Of a stretch of 64,000 nt of DNA, positions 8,383 through 17,103 are shown piece after piece. The first letter of the stretch is position 1. Every line of letters starts with the position of its first letter. Made by a program: the position numbers and the translations under genes. This stretch comes from Labrenzia sp. OB1 (lineage in GTDB: Bacteria > Pseudomonadota > Alphaproteobacteria > Rhizobiales > Stappiaceae): positions 223,330 to 287,329 of the forward strand of contig NZ_JSEP01000007.1 of assembly GCF_001624695.1 (NCBI RefSeq), read 5' to 3'. The notes beneath the pieces are model-generated. The model did no database searches. It was not told where the DNA came from and saw only the letters and a program-made list of their open reading frames with translations.

Positions 8383-9687
8383 TTATCCCAGAAGCAAGTC
8401 GGGCAGGAAGGTGACGATCCCGGGAAACAGTGCCAGTAGGATGACAAATCCGATCATGATCAACAGGAAGGGAAACGTAACACGTGCGATGAATGCCGTA
8501 CTGCGTCCCGTGATGTTCTGGATGATCGCGAAGTTGAAGGCAACCGGCGGCGTGATCTGAGCCATCTCGACAACGAGCACGATGAAGATGCCGAACCATA
8601 CCTTGTCGAAACCGGCCGCTTCGACCAGCGGCAGCACGACCGGCAGGGTTGTTGCGATCATCGAGAAGCCTTCAAGGGCCGTTCCCAGTATCAGGTAAAG
8701 CACGATCAGGGCCAGGATCAGGACAATCGGCGACAGGTTCCACTCGGTGACCGTGCTGGCCACGGCTGCCGGAATTCCGAGAATCGAGGTTATGTTTCCG
8801 AGAACGGAAGCCCCCAGGATGATGACGCCCATCACGGAACAGGTCTGAACGGCCCCGAGCAGGATATCGCGCAGGCCACGCAAGGTCAGGGCCCCTTGCG
8901 ACAGGGAGACGGCGAAAGCGCCGAGAACGCCAAGCGCGGCGGCCTCCGACGGCGTTGCCAGGCCGCCATACATGGAGCCCAGAACGCAGACAATCAGAAA
9001 CAGCGCAGGCGCGAGGTCCTTGAGGGCGGCAATCCGATCCCGCAACGGCATGTGGCGCATCGCCCGTTCGCTCTCGGGCACCAGTTCCGGTTTCAGCGTT
9101 GTCCGGAGCATGATCCAGGCCCCGAAGACGGCGGACAGAAGCAGGCCGGGAATGAAACCGGCTGTAAACAGCCTGAGAACGGATTCATTCGCCAGCACCC
9201 CATACATGATCATGACCGTGGACGGCGGGATGAGAAAGCCTAGCGTGCCTGCGCCGGCCAGACTGCCAATGGCAATCTCCGGCGAATAGCCGCGCGCCAG
9301 CAGTTCTTTCAGCGTCATGCGTCCGACCACCTGCGTCGTTGCCGCAGACGACCCGGAAATCGCCGCGAAGATCGAGCAGCCGACCACATTCACATGAAGC
9401 AGACGCCCCGGAAGCAGTCCGGCCCACGGCGCGAGACCGGTGAACAGCGCTTCCGACAGTTTCGTCCTGAACAGGAATTCGCCCATCAGGATAAACAGGG
9501 GCAGGGCTACCAGATCCGGGGTTGTGAGGATGTTGAAGATATATTGCGGAAACAGCTTGTCGATCGGGATTCCGGTGAAGAACCACCCCAGGCCTATGGC
9601 GGTTGTCAGAAGGGCGATGCCTATCCATGCGCCAAGGGCCAGCGTACCAAACAAGAATGCAAACAGACTGGCGACAATGGCACCCAT
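8383..9687 (-). CDS. dctM: TRAP transporter large permease (DctM)
   Basis: A 434-residue, roughly 12-helix membrane protein of the DctM family. It shows PLFILMGEFLFRT, GCSIFAAISGSSAATTQVVGRM and FLIPPSTVMIMYGVLANESVLRLFTAG, which are family signatures, and ends in hydrophobic segments typical of the large subunit. It forms the sodium-coupled channel of a tripartite transporter with the DctQ and DctP genes directly upstream on the same strand. The substrate is probably a carboxylate or lactam-derived compound used by the neighbouring pxp/hyu genes; this is inferred from location only. Confidence 0.93.
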   Translation of the reverse strand: MGAIVASLFAFLFGTLALGAWIGIALLTTAIGLGWFFTGIPIDKLFPQYIFNILTTPDLVALPLFILMGEFLFRTKLSEALFTGLAPWAGLLPGRLLHVNVVGCSIFAAISGSSAATTQVVGRMTLKELLARGYSPEIAIGSLAGAGTLGFLIPPSTVMIMYGVLANESVLRLFTAGFIPGLLLSAVFGAWIMLRTTLKPELVPESERAMRHMPLRDRIAALKDLAPALFLIVCVLGSMYGGLATPSEAAALGVLGAFAVSLSQGALTLRGLRDILLGAVQTCSVMGVIILGASVLGNITSILGIPAAVASTVTEWNLSPIVLILALIVLYLILGTALEGFSMIATTLPVVLPLVEAAGFDKVWFGIFIVLVVEMAQITPPVAFNFAIIQNITGRSTAFIARVTFPFLLIMIGFVILLALFPGIVTFLPDLLLG

Positions 9688-9738
9688 TCTGGTTCCTTCC
9701 TATAGAGGGAAAAGATGAATTCGAAGCGGCAAACGCGG

Positions 9739-10326
9739 CTACTCGATCGCGCTTGCGGCGCCCAGACTGCTCCGATTGACGGGGTGTCCGGCAAGGCATG
9801 TGACCAAACGGGCAACCATCTGAAAAGCCAGGACAGCCGCACCGATAGCCAGCACCAGCTGTGGAATCCAGAGAGGCGTGTAGCTGTCCTGAGACACTTC
9901 CCCATAGCTGTAGGTGCGGTAGCAAAACCGCGCGAGCCAAAGCGCGAGCGGCACCGTGACCGCAACGCCCAGCGCCGCCGACAAGCCTTCGAAAAAGCGT
10001 GTCATGCGACCACCCAGCGATGACATCAGCACTTCGACCCTCAGCTGCAACCCGGCACGAAGCGTCATGCCGGAGCCAAGCAGGAAAGAGGATCCCATCA
10101 GGTAAGCACTGTATTCCCAGCCTATCCCCGTGCTGGTTGGCACCGAAGGCATAAAGCCTGAAAAGAAGGCCAGGAAGATATCGAGCAGAACCAACAGTGT
10201 CAGCAACAAGATACAGATGCCTGCCGCCCACGCCGCCCCGAGCGACACCATGTCTGCGGCCCCTTGCAGGGCCGCAGCAGGTCCGCGCGGTTCCGAAAAT
10301 TCGGTCGAGCGAGACGGTTCATTCAT
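9739..10326 (-). CDS. dctQ: TRAP transporter small permease (DctQ)
   Basis: A 195-residue four-helix membrane protein. The start was set at 10326, one base after the dctP stop, giving MNEPSRSTEFSEPRG and then the first helix around AGICILLLTLLVLLDIFLAFF. Later segments include GWEYSAYLMGSSFLLGSGMTLRAGLQLRVEVL, a DctQ-like pattern. It couples the large permease to the membrane complex. It is slightly long for the family because of a hydrophilic N-terminal extension. Confidence 0.88.
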   Translation of the reverse strand: MNEPSRSTEFSEPRGPAAALQGAADMVSLGAAWAAGICILLLTLLVLLDIFLAFFSGFMPSVPTSTGIGWEYSAYLMGSSFLLGSGMTLRAGLQLRVEVLMSSLGGRMTRFFEGLSAALGVAVTVPLALWLARFCYRTYSYGEVSQDSYTPLWIPQLVLAIGAAVLAFQMVARLVTCLAGHPVNRSSLGAASAIE

Positions 10327-10327
10327 G

Positions 10328-11329
10328 TCAGTTTTTCCCGAGAGACGCGCGATAGGCCTCAACGATCGGGAGGGCTGCAGGAACGCGCTCGAAGAAGACA
10401 TCCTGAACGGTTTTGGCGCGCTCAGCGATCTCTGCCTTCAGGTCGTCGGAGAGCGGAACGACAACCATTCCGTTTTCAGTCATGGTCTGGATGCTCGCCA
10501 GATCGCCCTCACGTGAAATGTCCCAGAAGCCCGGCTCCAGATCGGCAGCGACTTTCTCGATCGCGGCCCGGTCTTCGGCCGAAAGGCTGTTCCACGTGTC
10601 GAGATTGATCGTCACGGCGTTGGAACCCCAGGTGTGGTTGGTCGGGTAGATGTATTCCAGGAACTCCCAGAACTTGCCGTCAACGCCGGACGTTGCAGAT
10701 GTGGCAACGCCTTTGACGCGCCCGGACGCCAGGGCGGGCAACAGTTCACCCCACGGAACGACCACACCGGCCATGCCGATCGACGTGATGATGTCGACTG
10801 TATTCTTGTCCGCACCCCGAACGATAATGCCACGGAAGCCTTCGATGTCATCCACCTTTTCGTTGAGATAGACATACTGCGCGGGCGAGGGAACCATATA
10901 AAGGATTTTCTGGTTGTTCTGCTCAGCGAGTTTTTCGAATTCCGGACGCAGGAAAGCATGGTAGTCGCGCAGCTCGTCCATGGAACTGACCAGGAACGGC
11001 ACCCCTTCCGCGCCAAACAGCGGATTGATCCCAACCTGCTGACTGATGTTGATGTCAGCCATGTCGACCAGGCCGTCCCGGACTGCGCCGAGCTGGTCCG
11101 GGCCTTTGAAACCGAGCGAGCCGGATGCGCCGACGGTGATGACAACTTCTCCGTCGGTGGCTTCTTTGACAGCTTCTGCGAAGGTAATGGCGTTTTTCAC
11201 CATGAAGTTGCTGTCGGGCAGAACGTCTGAAAGACGCAGCTGTGTCTCGGCAGCGGCAGGTTGGGCAATGCCTCCGGCCAGAATCGCCAAGGAAGCGGCG
11301 CCAAGGATCCAATTCGTGAATTTTTTCAT
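10328..11329 (-). CDS. dctP: TRAP transporter substrate-binding protein (DctP)
   Basis: A 333-residue periplasmic binding protein with a Sec signal peptide (positively charged MKKFTNW, hydrophobic core, cleavage near AAAE at residue 28). Mature protein has LRLSDVLPDSNFMVKNAITFAEAV, DQLGAVRDGLVDMADINIS and FRGIIVRGADKN, with GVVVPWGELLPALASGRVKGVATSATSG as the DctP ligand-site region. An AGGGGA ribosome site precedes the ATG. First gene of the dctPQM operon, divergent from a LysR regulator. Confidence 0.92.
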   Translation of the reverse strand: MKKFTNWILGAASLAILAGGIAQPAAAETQLRLSDVLPDSNFMVKNAITFAEAVKEATDGEVVITVGASGSLGFKGPDQLGAVRDGLVDMADINISQQVGINPLFGAEGVPFLVSSMDELRDYHAFLRPEFEKLAEQNNQKILYMVPSPAQYVYLNEKVDDIEGFRGIIVRGADKNTVDIITSIGMAGVVVPWGELLPALASGRVKGVATSATSGVDGKFWEFLEYIYPTNHTWGSNAVTINLDTWNSLSAEDRAAIEKVAADLEPGFWDISREGDLASIQTMTENGMVVVPLSDDLKAEIAERAKTVQDVFFERVPAALPIVEAYRASLGKN

Positions 11330-11613
11330 GTGTTCAGTTCCCCTCTTTACGCCCCGGCTTATTGTCGCTACTCAGAATTATAATAAGCTGCGCAAGTCTG
11401 TTCCGATTGGACGTAACATCTGTTGCGCCCAGCAGCCTAGCCAGTCGCCCGGTGACGGCAAAAGAACACTTCGCTCTGATATGATAGCGTTTGCTTATGT
11501 ATCTTCCCTTCCGGCGCTGATTGTTCGTAAGTTCAGCAAGAATAGTGTTTTGAATGCAGAAACTTCGCGGAGCATCGCTGCATCGTTAAAACCGGTTGGA
11601 AAGGACCGATTTC
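11330..11613. other. Divergent promoter region of dctPQM and lysR
   Basis: 284 bases without a gene. It must hold the promoters of the TRAP operon (left) and the LysR gene (right). A short AT-rich symmetric stretch (TTATAATAA near 11379-11388) could belong to a promoter or operator; I could not define a convincing T-N11-A LysR box. Confidence 0.5.
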
Positions 11614-12531
11614 GTGGACATTAGACGGCTTCATGCCTTTGTGAAAATCGTTGATATCGGCAGCATCACCCGCGCATCGTCCATCTTGCATATCGCGCAA
11701 CCGGCGTTGAGCCAGCAAATTGCAGCGCTGGAAGCCCAATTCGGCAAACCCTTGTTGTTGCGCTCCAAACGCGGCGTGACCCCGACAGAGGCGGGCAAGC
11801 TCCTGTATCGCCACAGCCAGCAGATCCTGAAGCAAATGGATCAGGCGCAGATCGATATCGGTAACAGCTCGGCAGACATTTCAGGGTTCGTGTCTGTTGC
11901 TCTTGCGCCCCTGAGCCTCGGGTCGCTCCTTGCGTCGCGCGTATTGCAGACCGTCCGGGCCCAGCATCCCGGCATTATCTTGCACATCAATGAAAACGTC
12001 GGGGCCGTGATCAGCGAGATGGTCATGATGGGCAAGGTCGATATCGCCCTGATCTATGATCCCGGTGAAACACCGGGCCTGGCTTTTGAACCCGTGCTGA
12101 GCGAAGAACTCTATTATATCGGAAAAAGAATGGAGGGAGAGGACAGCACCGAAATCGCCTTTTCCGATGCTGTCGCACAGCCACTGATCCTGCCAAGCCG
12201 TATGCATACGGTTCGCAAAGTCATCGACACAGCGCTCACGCGCGTGGGACTTTCGGCGTCCGTTGTTGCGGAAACCGAGTCCATCTCGTTGATGGTTGAT
12301 GCCATTCAGAACGGAATCGCGAACTCGATTTTGCCGTTTTCCGCAGCAACCGCCATCAGGTCACAGGTTCAAGCCGCACACCTTTACAGGATAACCCAGC
12401 CAAACCTGAAAACACATATGTCGATGTGTATTTCCGGCCAGTTGCCAATGTCCGAGCCCGCTGACGCAGTGAACCGCATTCTGTCTGAGTTGGCTCATGA
12501 ATTTGCACGGGAAATCGAGGGGCAGCACTGA
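11614..12531 (+). CDS. LysR family transcriptional regulator (Nac/Cbl-like)
   Basis: A 305-residue LysR regulator. The N-terminal winged helix reads MDIRRLHAFVKIVDIGSITRA with ALSQQIAALEAQFGKPLLLR as the recognition region; the rest is a periplasmic-binding-like effector domain ending with AREIEGQH. The start is a GTG at 11614 preceded by AAGGA nine bases upstream; a TTG at 11596 lies inside the ribosome-site region. It is divergent from dctPQM and probably regulates it and possibly the accBC-pxp operon. The effector is unknown. Confidence 0.88.
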   Translation: MDIRRLHAFVKIVDIGSITRASSILHIAQPALSQQIAALEAQFGKPLLLRSKRGVTPTEAGKLLYRHSQQILKQMDQAQIDIGNSSADISGFVSVALAPLSLGSLLASRVLQTVRAQHPGIILHINENVGAVISEMVMMGKVDIALIYDPGETPGLAFEPVLSEELYYIGKRMEGEDSTEIAFSDAVAQPLILPSRMHTVRKVIDTALTRVGLSASVVAETESISLMVDAIQNGIANSILPFSAATAIRSQVQAAHLYRITQPNLKTHMSMCISGQLPMSEPADAVNRILSELAHEFAREIEGQH

Positions 12532-12765
12532 GCTGTTGCTCCAGTGGCGGTCTGTTTCCTTGTCCCACAGATCGGCGAATACTGGTCTTCACCCAAAGAC
12601 TTGCCCGAGTTACAAGCAAACGCCTCCCGGGCAATGAGGCGGAGTTCCCCCGCCAATCGAAGCAATGACTTCCTTCATCGTTTCCGCACTTTCCCAGCCA
12701 GGAAAACCGTCGCGGACAATTCTACCCCTTCCAAAGGGCATGTGGGGTGGCACTGCAGCCCCGGA
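12532..12765. other. Intergenic, convergent tails
   Basis: 234 bases between the converging lysR and nagK genes. No gene, strong hairpin or repeat was recognised. Confidence 0.5.
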
Positions 12766-13680
12766 TCATATCCTGGCGACCTTTTGAAAACCAAGAATGG
12801 CGCTTCCAATCAGGCCAGGTTCTATCCTGCAGGCCGCTGGTACAACCAGTGGAGCCTTGAAACGGCGCAAGGTCTTTTTGCGCGTTTCGCGGTCGATCAG
12901 GTCAATCAGGGGCACCGCATTTGAGAGCCCTCCCCCAACCGGAACAACGGAAGCCCCCGTCGTATTGATCAGAAGCGCCAGGGGTCCTGACAAGATATCG
13001 ACATAAACGTCAATTGTTTCCTGCGCCTTGGAGGCTCCGGCCTCAAACTCGGCGATGATTTGCTCACTTGTGAGATCTCGTCCATGCAGATGCTTGTCAA
13101 TTCGCTCGAGCCCGCGCGCGCTGCAGGCAGCGTCAAGACAGCCCGTCTGACCACATCCGCAGGCAAATCTTGGAACGTCGCGGGACAGCGGCCCGGCGCG
13201 AGTTGCCGAAACAGGCCCATGCCCCCATTCCCCGGCATAGCCGCCGTCCTCGTTGATCAAATGTCCGCGCACCACCAGCCCGCCGCCAACCCCAGATCCC
13301 AGGATGATGCCGAAGACAACGTCATGGCCCCGGCCTATCCCGAAACCGGCTTCCGCCATGGCGAAACAGTCCGCATCATTGGCGATAACAACCGGCAGCG
13401 ATAGTCTTGCGGCCAGTTCTGTTGCCAGATCGATGCCGTGAAGGCAGGGAATGTTAGCTACAATCATGCACCGGGTGTCAGGATCGACCACCCCGGCGAT
13501 TGAGAGCGCCACCACTTTGGTCGGTTCCGGCGCTTCAGAAACGATCCTCGCCAAAACAGCGACAAAAGCCTCGAAGTCCGCGGTCGGGGTAGGCACCCTG
13601 GGCACCTGCGCAATGTCTCCGGGCGCACGTGCATACGCACCCTTGATTGCCGTGCCGCCGATATCGAAACAGACAATCAT
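12766..13680 (-). CDS. nagK: ROK family kinase, probable N-acetylglucosamine kinase
   Basis: A 304-residue ROK kinase. The N-terminal phosphate-binding loop is FDIGGTAIKG (residues 5-14), the catalytic aspartate is in NDADCF (about 102), then ILGSGVGGGLVV, the EWGH motif (151-154) and the ROK zinc motif CGCGQTGC (174-181). It would phosphorylate a hexose or amino sugar in the cytoplasm. Its start overlaps the nagA stop by four bases, so the two are coupled. N-acetylglucosamine or a related N-acetyl hexosamine is the most likely substrate because NagA and a SIS deaminase are in the same operon. Confidence 0.88.
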   Translation of the reverse strand: MIVCFDIGGTAIKGAYARAPGDIAQVPRVPTPTADFEAFVAVLARIVSEAPEPTKVVALSIAGVVDPDTRCMIVANIPCLHGIDLATELAARLSLPVVIANDADCFAMAEAGFGIGRGHDVVFGIILGSGVGGGLVVRGHLINEDGGYAGEWGHGPVSATRAGPLSRDVPRFACGCGQTGCLDAACSARGLERIDKHLHGRDLTSEQIIAEFEAGASKAQETIDVYVDILSGPLALLINTTGASVVPVGGGLSNAVPLIDLIDRETRKKTLRRFKAPLVVPAACRIEPGLIGSAILGFQKVARI

Positions 13681-14864
13681 CCAGCGCCCCCCTGATGATC
13701 CAGCCACTGCCCACCAATGACGCTGGCAAGAATCTCCAGACCTGGCCCAAGAACCAGGAAGTTCGCCTGCGCATCCGGCAGGAGCAACCCAGCCCCTTCA
13801 AGCCCGGCCGCTTCGGCGGGATAGAGGCTTGCCATCCGCAGTGCCTCGTCAACCTGAAGGCCGATTTCAGTCATCATGAACCGCACACAGGTCAACATGT
13901 CGATGTCAGCGCCTGCCAGTGTTCCGTCTTCAAGGGTCAAACGCCCATTCTGGCGAAAGACTTCACGGCCATTGAGCCGGAAACTCTGTCCGTGCCAACC
14001 GATGGAAGACATTGCGTCGGTTACAAGAAATACCCTGCCCGGCCCCTGTTTGGCCTTCAGAGCAATTCGGATTGCAATCGGGTCAACATGATGCCCGTCC
14101 GCAATAAGACCACAGCTCAACTCACCAAACCCCAGAGCAGCGCCCACCAGCCCTGGCTCCCGGTGCCGCAAAGGGCTCATCGCGTTGAAGAGATGCGTGA
14201 CCATTGAAGCCCCCGCCTCGACAAAAAGCCGGATCGTCTCAATGCCTGCATCGCTATGCCCCAGGCTGACAACAGCGCCAGCATCAACCAGCTGACGAAC
14301 CTGCACCGGCGTCACGCTCTCAGGTGCGAGCGTAACAAGCAATTTCGGCAAGTCACGCGCGGCTTGCAAAAGCAAAGCCAGATCCTGATTGGTCATCGGC
14401 CGGATAAGCTCAGCGGCGTGAGTGCCCTTGCGCGCGATGGATAAGTGAGGTCCCTCAAGGTGCAGGCCCGCAAAGCCGGAGACGCCCTGTCTGGCCGCTT
14501 CAATTCCGGCCTTGATGCCACGTTCGGTGTTTTCCGGCGTATCTGTGATCAAAGTGACAAGCAGCGACGTGGTGCCAAAAGCGCGATGTGCCTCGCAAAT
14601 GGTTTCAATTCCCGACACCGTCAGATCATTATTGAACAGCACCCCTCCACCGCCATTGACTTGGAGATCAACGAAACCCGGTACAATCCGGCTTCCCTCG
14701 GGCACGCGGCGCAGCATCGTCGCAGTATCTGGTTTGCTCTCGGAAAGAGCGCCGATCTTGCCCCGCGTGACCGTCAGGGTCTTGCCAGAATGCCAACGCT
14801 GGCCGTCAAATATCTGAGCGCCGGCAATCAGAAAATCGCTGGCAGGGTCATCGCTCAACTTCAT
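13677..14864 (-). CDS. nagA: N-acetylglucosamine-6-phosphate deacetylase
   Basis: A 395-residue amidohydrolase-superfamily protein. Landmarks are IVPGFVDLQVNGGGGVLFN, GLHLEGPHLS, LGHSDAGIETI, VTHLFNAMSPLRHREPGLVG and the catalytic aspartate region VFLVTDAMSSIGW. It removes the acetyl group from GlcNAc-6-phosphate. Its start overlaps the upstream SIS gene stop by four bases and its stop overlaps nagK. This gives a tight operon gntR - SIS deaminase - nagA - nagK, a complete route from GlcNAc to fructose-6-phosphate. Confidence 0.94.
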   Translation of the reverse strand: MKLSDDPASDFLIAGAQIFDGQRWHSGKTLTVTRGKIGALSESKPDTATMLRRVPEGSRIVPGFVDLQVNGGGGVLFNNDLTVSGIETICEAHRAFGTTSLLVTLITDTPENTERGIKAGIEAARQGVSGFAGLHLEGPHLSIARKGTHAAELIRPMTNQDLALLLQAARDLPKLLVTLAPESVTPVQVRQLVDAGAVVSLGHSDAGIETIRLFVEAGASMVTHLFNAMSPLRHREPGLVGAALGFGELSCGLIADGHHVDPIAIRIALKAKQGPGRVFLVTDAMSSIGWHGQSFRLNGREVFRQNGRLTLEDGTLAGADIDMLTCVRFMMTEIGLQVDEALRMASLYPAEAAGLEGAGLLLPDAQANFLVLGPGLEILASVIGGQWLDHQGGAG

Positions 14865-15886
14865 AGCGTCTCAGTTACCTTCTGAAGCGCCGGCGGTGCA
14901 TCCGGATCGAGGTTGCGCCGGAACGACAGGCTCTCAATCATTTTGTAGTACGGCACAATCTGTATAAGCGCATCAGTGAGCGGATGGCCTGTCGAAACAC
15001 GCGGCAATTTCCGCGCCGTTCGCGCGTGCGGCGAGGTCACAAAGACATTGCCACCTTTTCCGGCCAGTTGGTCAGCAACATCGACCACTGACTGCTCGGC
15101 AGCATCGGCGGCTGCGAACACCAGAACCGGGAACCCACCGAAAACCAGCGAGACTGGTCCGTGCAGGACTTCAGCGGATGAGTAGGCCTCACCGTGGAGT
15201 TCACACGTTTCCTTGCACTTCAGTGCTGCTTCTCCTGCAATTGCAAGCGAAGGACCACGGCCCAGGAAATAGAGGGATTGCGCCGTTTCGAGCTGGTCCG
15301 TCAGGTCGCTCCAGTCCAATTCGAACGCCTTTCTGAATTGACCCGGCAGTCCTAGCAGCGCGCTCTTGAGCGCATCATCCTCGGTCCATTCGGCGACAAT
15401 GGCCAGACCGGCCACGATCGCATTCACATACGACTTTGTTGCAGCTACAGCCAGTTCCGGACCGGCGGCCAGCGAGATGGCTGTTGCTGAAGCCTCAGCC
15501 AAAGGCGACGGGACTGTGTTCACCAGAGCGACCGAACTTGCGCCAGCATCTGTGACGGAGCGTGCCAAAGCGACGATATCCGGGCTTTTGCCGGATTGCG
15601 AAATGCTGATGGCTGCCGCCTTGCTCACTTTCAGTTGCCGCTGGTAGATGGACGCAAGCGATGGCCCCAGCGAGGCGACAGGAACGCCTGTCTGCAATTC
15701 AATGGCATATTTTAAAAAGCTGGCCGCGTGATCGGACGTGCCGCGTGCAATTGTGACGACAACCGAAGGATCGAGTTTCCGGAAGTTTGATCCGCAGGCA
15801 GTCAGTGCGGCAGAAGAGTGAGAGAATAACCGGTCGACCGCATCGGGGATCTCCCGGATCTCTTTGAACATGTTTGAACTTGTCAT
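14861..15886 (-). CDS. nagB-II: SIS-domain glucosamine-6-phosphate deaminase (NagB-II / AgaS type)
   Basis: A 341-residue protein with two SIS domains, related to the isomerase half of GlmS but without the glutaminase domain. The first domain has ARGTSDHAASFLKYAIE and SQSGKSPDIVA, and NTVPSPLAEAS follows. The second has LGRGPSLAIAGEAALKCKETCELHGEAYSSAEVLHGPVSLV, with the conserved GEA and LHGP segments. It would convert glucosamine-6-phosphate to fructose-6-phosphate and ammonia. The start at 15886 lies 22 bases after the gntR stop and is preceded by GGGA. No classical NagB is in the window, so this enzyme probably replaces it. Confidence 0.88.
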   Translation of the reverse strand: MTSSNMFKEIREIPDAVDRLFSHSSAALTACGSNFRKLDPSVVVTIARGTSDHAASFLKYAIELQTGVPVASLGPSLASIYQRQLKVSKAAAISISQSGKSPDIVALARSVTDAGASSVALVNTVPSPLAEASATAISLAAGPELAVAATKSYVNAIVAGLAIVAEWTEDDALKSALLGLPGQFRKAFELDWSDLTDQLETAQSLYFLGRGPSLAIAGEAALKCKETCELHGEAYSSAEVLHGPVSLVFGGFPVLVFAAADAAEQSVVDVADQLAGKGGNVFVTSPHARTARKLPRVSTGHPLTDALIQIVPYYKMIESLSFRRNLDPDAPPALQKVTETL

Positions 15887-15908
15887 GACTTTCCCAGCGT
15901 TTGAATCA

Positions 15909-16661
15909 TCAGGCAGGACCAATGATTTGCTCGGCGACAAGATCATAAAGGTCATTTCGATAAAGGGTTTTCGTCGATTCGATAGCCCGGCCGGACGCAA
16001 GATAGGCGATCCGATGAACAGCAAGGCCGGCAGAGCCTTCAGTCACACCCAGCAGCAGAGCCTCGTCAGGCGTCAGCAGTCTCGCCGAGATTCGCTGAAC
16101 AGCGCGCACCGGACGGGCATTCAACTGCGCAAGGCGCGCATAAAGAGACACTCCCACGCTCTCGGGGTCCGGCAGAATATCCGATGGCAGAGTTGCATTT
16201 TCCAACGCCACCGGCGCACCGTCGGCAAGACGAAGGCGCTGCAACCGGGCCACTTTTTTGGTCCCTGTCAGGCCAAGGAGCATCATCTCATCCGAACTGG
16301 GCAAATAAAGGGAGCGGTCAAGCCATCTGGATGACGCCACCATACCGCGGCGGGCCATATCCTCGGAAAAGGACGTTGCACAGGACAGCGGCTGCTCCAT
16401 GCGCTCCACCGGAGCCGCAACAAAAGTCCCGGAGCCATGACGGCGGACCAGTGCCCCTTCCTCGACAAGTGCATCGATGGCGCGGCGCACGGTCACACGG
16501 GAAACTCCGCAAACCTCTGAAATATCTCTCTCGGACGGCAGAGCATCGCCCTGCTTTAAGCGCCGGGTCTGAATGAAGGCTTCGAAAGCCAACTTCAGCC
16601 GCTTGTACAACGGGCCATCGAAACGGTCTTGAAATCCGCGAAGCCCAACAATGCCGCTCAT
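15909..16661 (-). CDS. GntR family transcriptional regulator, HutC/NagQ-like
   Basis: A 250-residue GntR regulator of the HutC group: N-terminal winged helix with LKQGDALPSERDISEVCGVSRVTVRRAIDALVEEGALVRRHGSGTFV, then a UTRA ligand domain with RLQRLRLADGAPVALENATLP and ending in a YRNDLYDLVAEQ segment. UTRA domains of this type bind phosphorylated amino sugars. The ATG at 16661 has AAAGGGG upstream. As first gene of the nag operon it would be autoregulated; two matching operator-like sites lie in the adjoining intergenic region. Confidence 0.9.
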   Translation of the reverse strand: MSGIVGLRGFQDRFDGPLYKRLKLAFEAFIQTRRLKQGDALPSERDISEVCGVSRVTVRRAIDALVEEGALVRRHGSGTFVAAPVERMEQPLSCATSFSEDMARRGMVASSRWLDRSLYLPSSDEMMLLGLTGTKKVARLQRLRLADGAPVALENATLPSDILPDPESVGVSLYARLAQLNARPVRAVQRISARLLTPDEALLLGVTEGSAGLAVHRIAYLASGRAIESTKTLYRNDLYDLVAEQIIGPA

Positions 16662-16729
16662 ACGCAACGCCCCTTTGCCAGAATGACTTGCCGCCCCGAT
16701 CTCGGGATTTATCTCTGAGGCTCAATAAG

Positions 16730-16746
16730 ATACCAAATAAATACCA
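16730..16746 (+). promoter_or_regulatory. Candidate GntR operator 1
   Basis: The 17-base site ATACCA-AATAA-ATACCA is a direct repeat of ATACCA with an 11-base period. It lies 69 bases before the gntR start codon. A near-identical site occurs on the other strand at 16870-16886, so this is probably the binding site of the adjacent GntR protein. The regulator assignment is inferred. Confidence 0.6.
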
Positions 16747-16869
16747 AATCACGATTTGTCTAATTTTTTTTCAAAAAAACGAGGGCCGAATTTTTGAGCC
16801 CGATTAAGCCACTGTACTTATTATATTTTTTACAAAAGTCCATAATCGCAGCGTCAAATGCACTATTTA

Positions 16870-16886
16870 TGGTATTGCATTGGTAT
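16870..16886 (-). promoter_or_regulatory. Candidate GntR operator 2
   Basis: Read on the minus strand this is ATACCA-ATGCA-ATACCA, matching operator 1 at all 12 repeat positions with the same 5-base spacer length. It points toward operator 1, 123 bases away, on the side of the Gfo/Idh-ABC operon. Confidence 0.6.
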
Positions 16887-17103
16887 CAAAAATTAGCTCT
16901 CATTCAACAAGAGCAAAGGCTCGCACAATCGGATGTGACACCATCTCTTGTTAAAGCTCAAATCCCGGTCTTTAAGTGAGAATATGAAATTTTTTTTCAA
17001 AATTAGCGTGATTTGACGGATATAGATTGACCATTTGTCTGATATCGCGCAGTTTGAGAAAATAGATTACGTAAATAAATTACATAATCAGAAGGCAGCT
17101 GGA

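Larger units (their letters stand above)
16662..17103. other. AT-rich divergent control region of the amino-sugar operons
   Basis: 442 bases without a gene between gntR and the Gfo/Idh gene, strikingly AT-rich compared with the neighbours, with several A- and T-runs (for example around 16766-16780 and 16988-17002). It holds the two ATACCA sites and must contain the promoters of both operons. A TTGACG near 17013 could be a -35 element but no convincing -10 was fixed. Confidence 0.6.

Noticed and set aside
11596..11613. TTG at 11596 as start of the LysR gene
   Set aside because: It would bury the AAGGA ribosome site in the coding region; GTG 11614 gives the family N-terminus.
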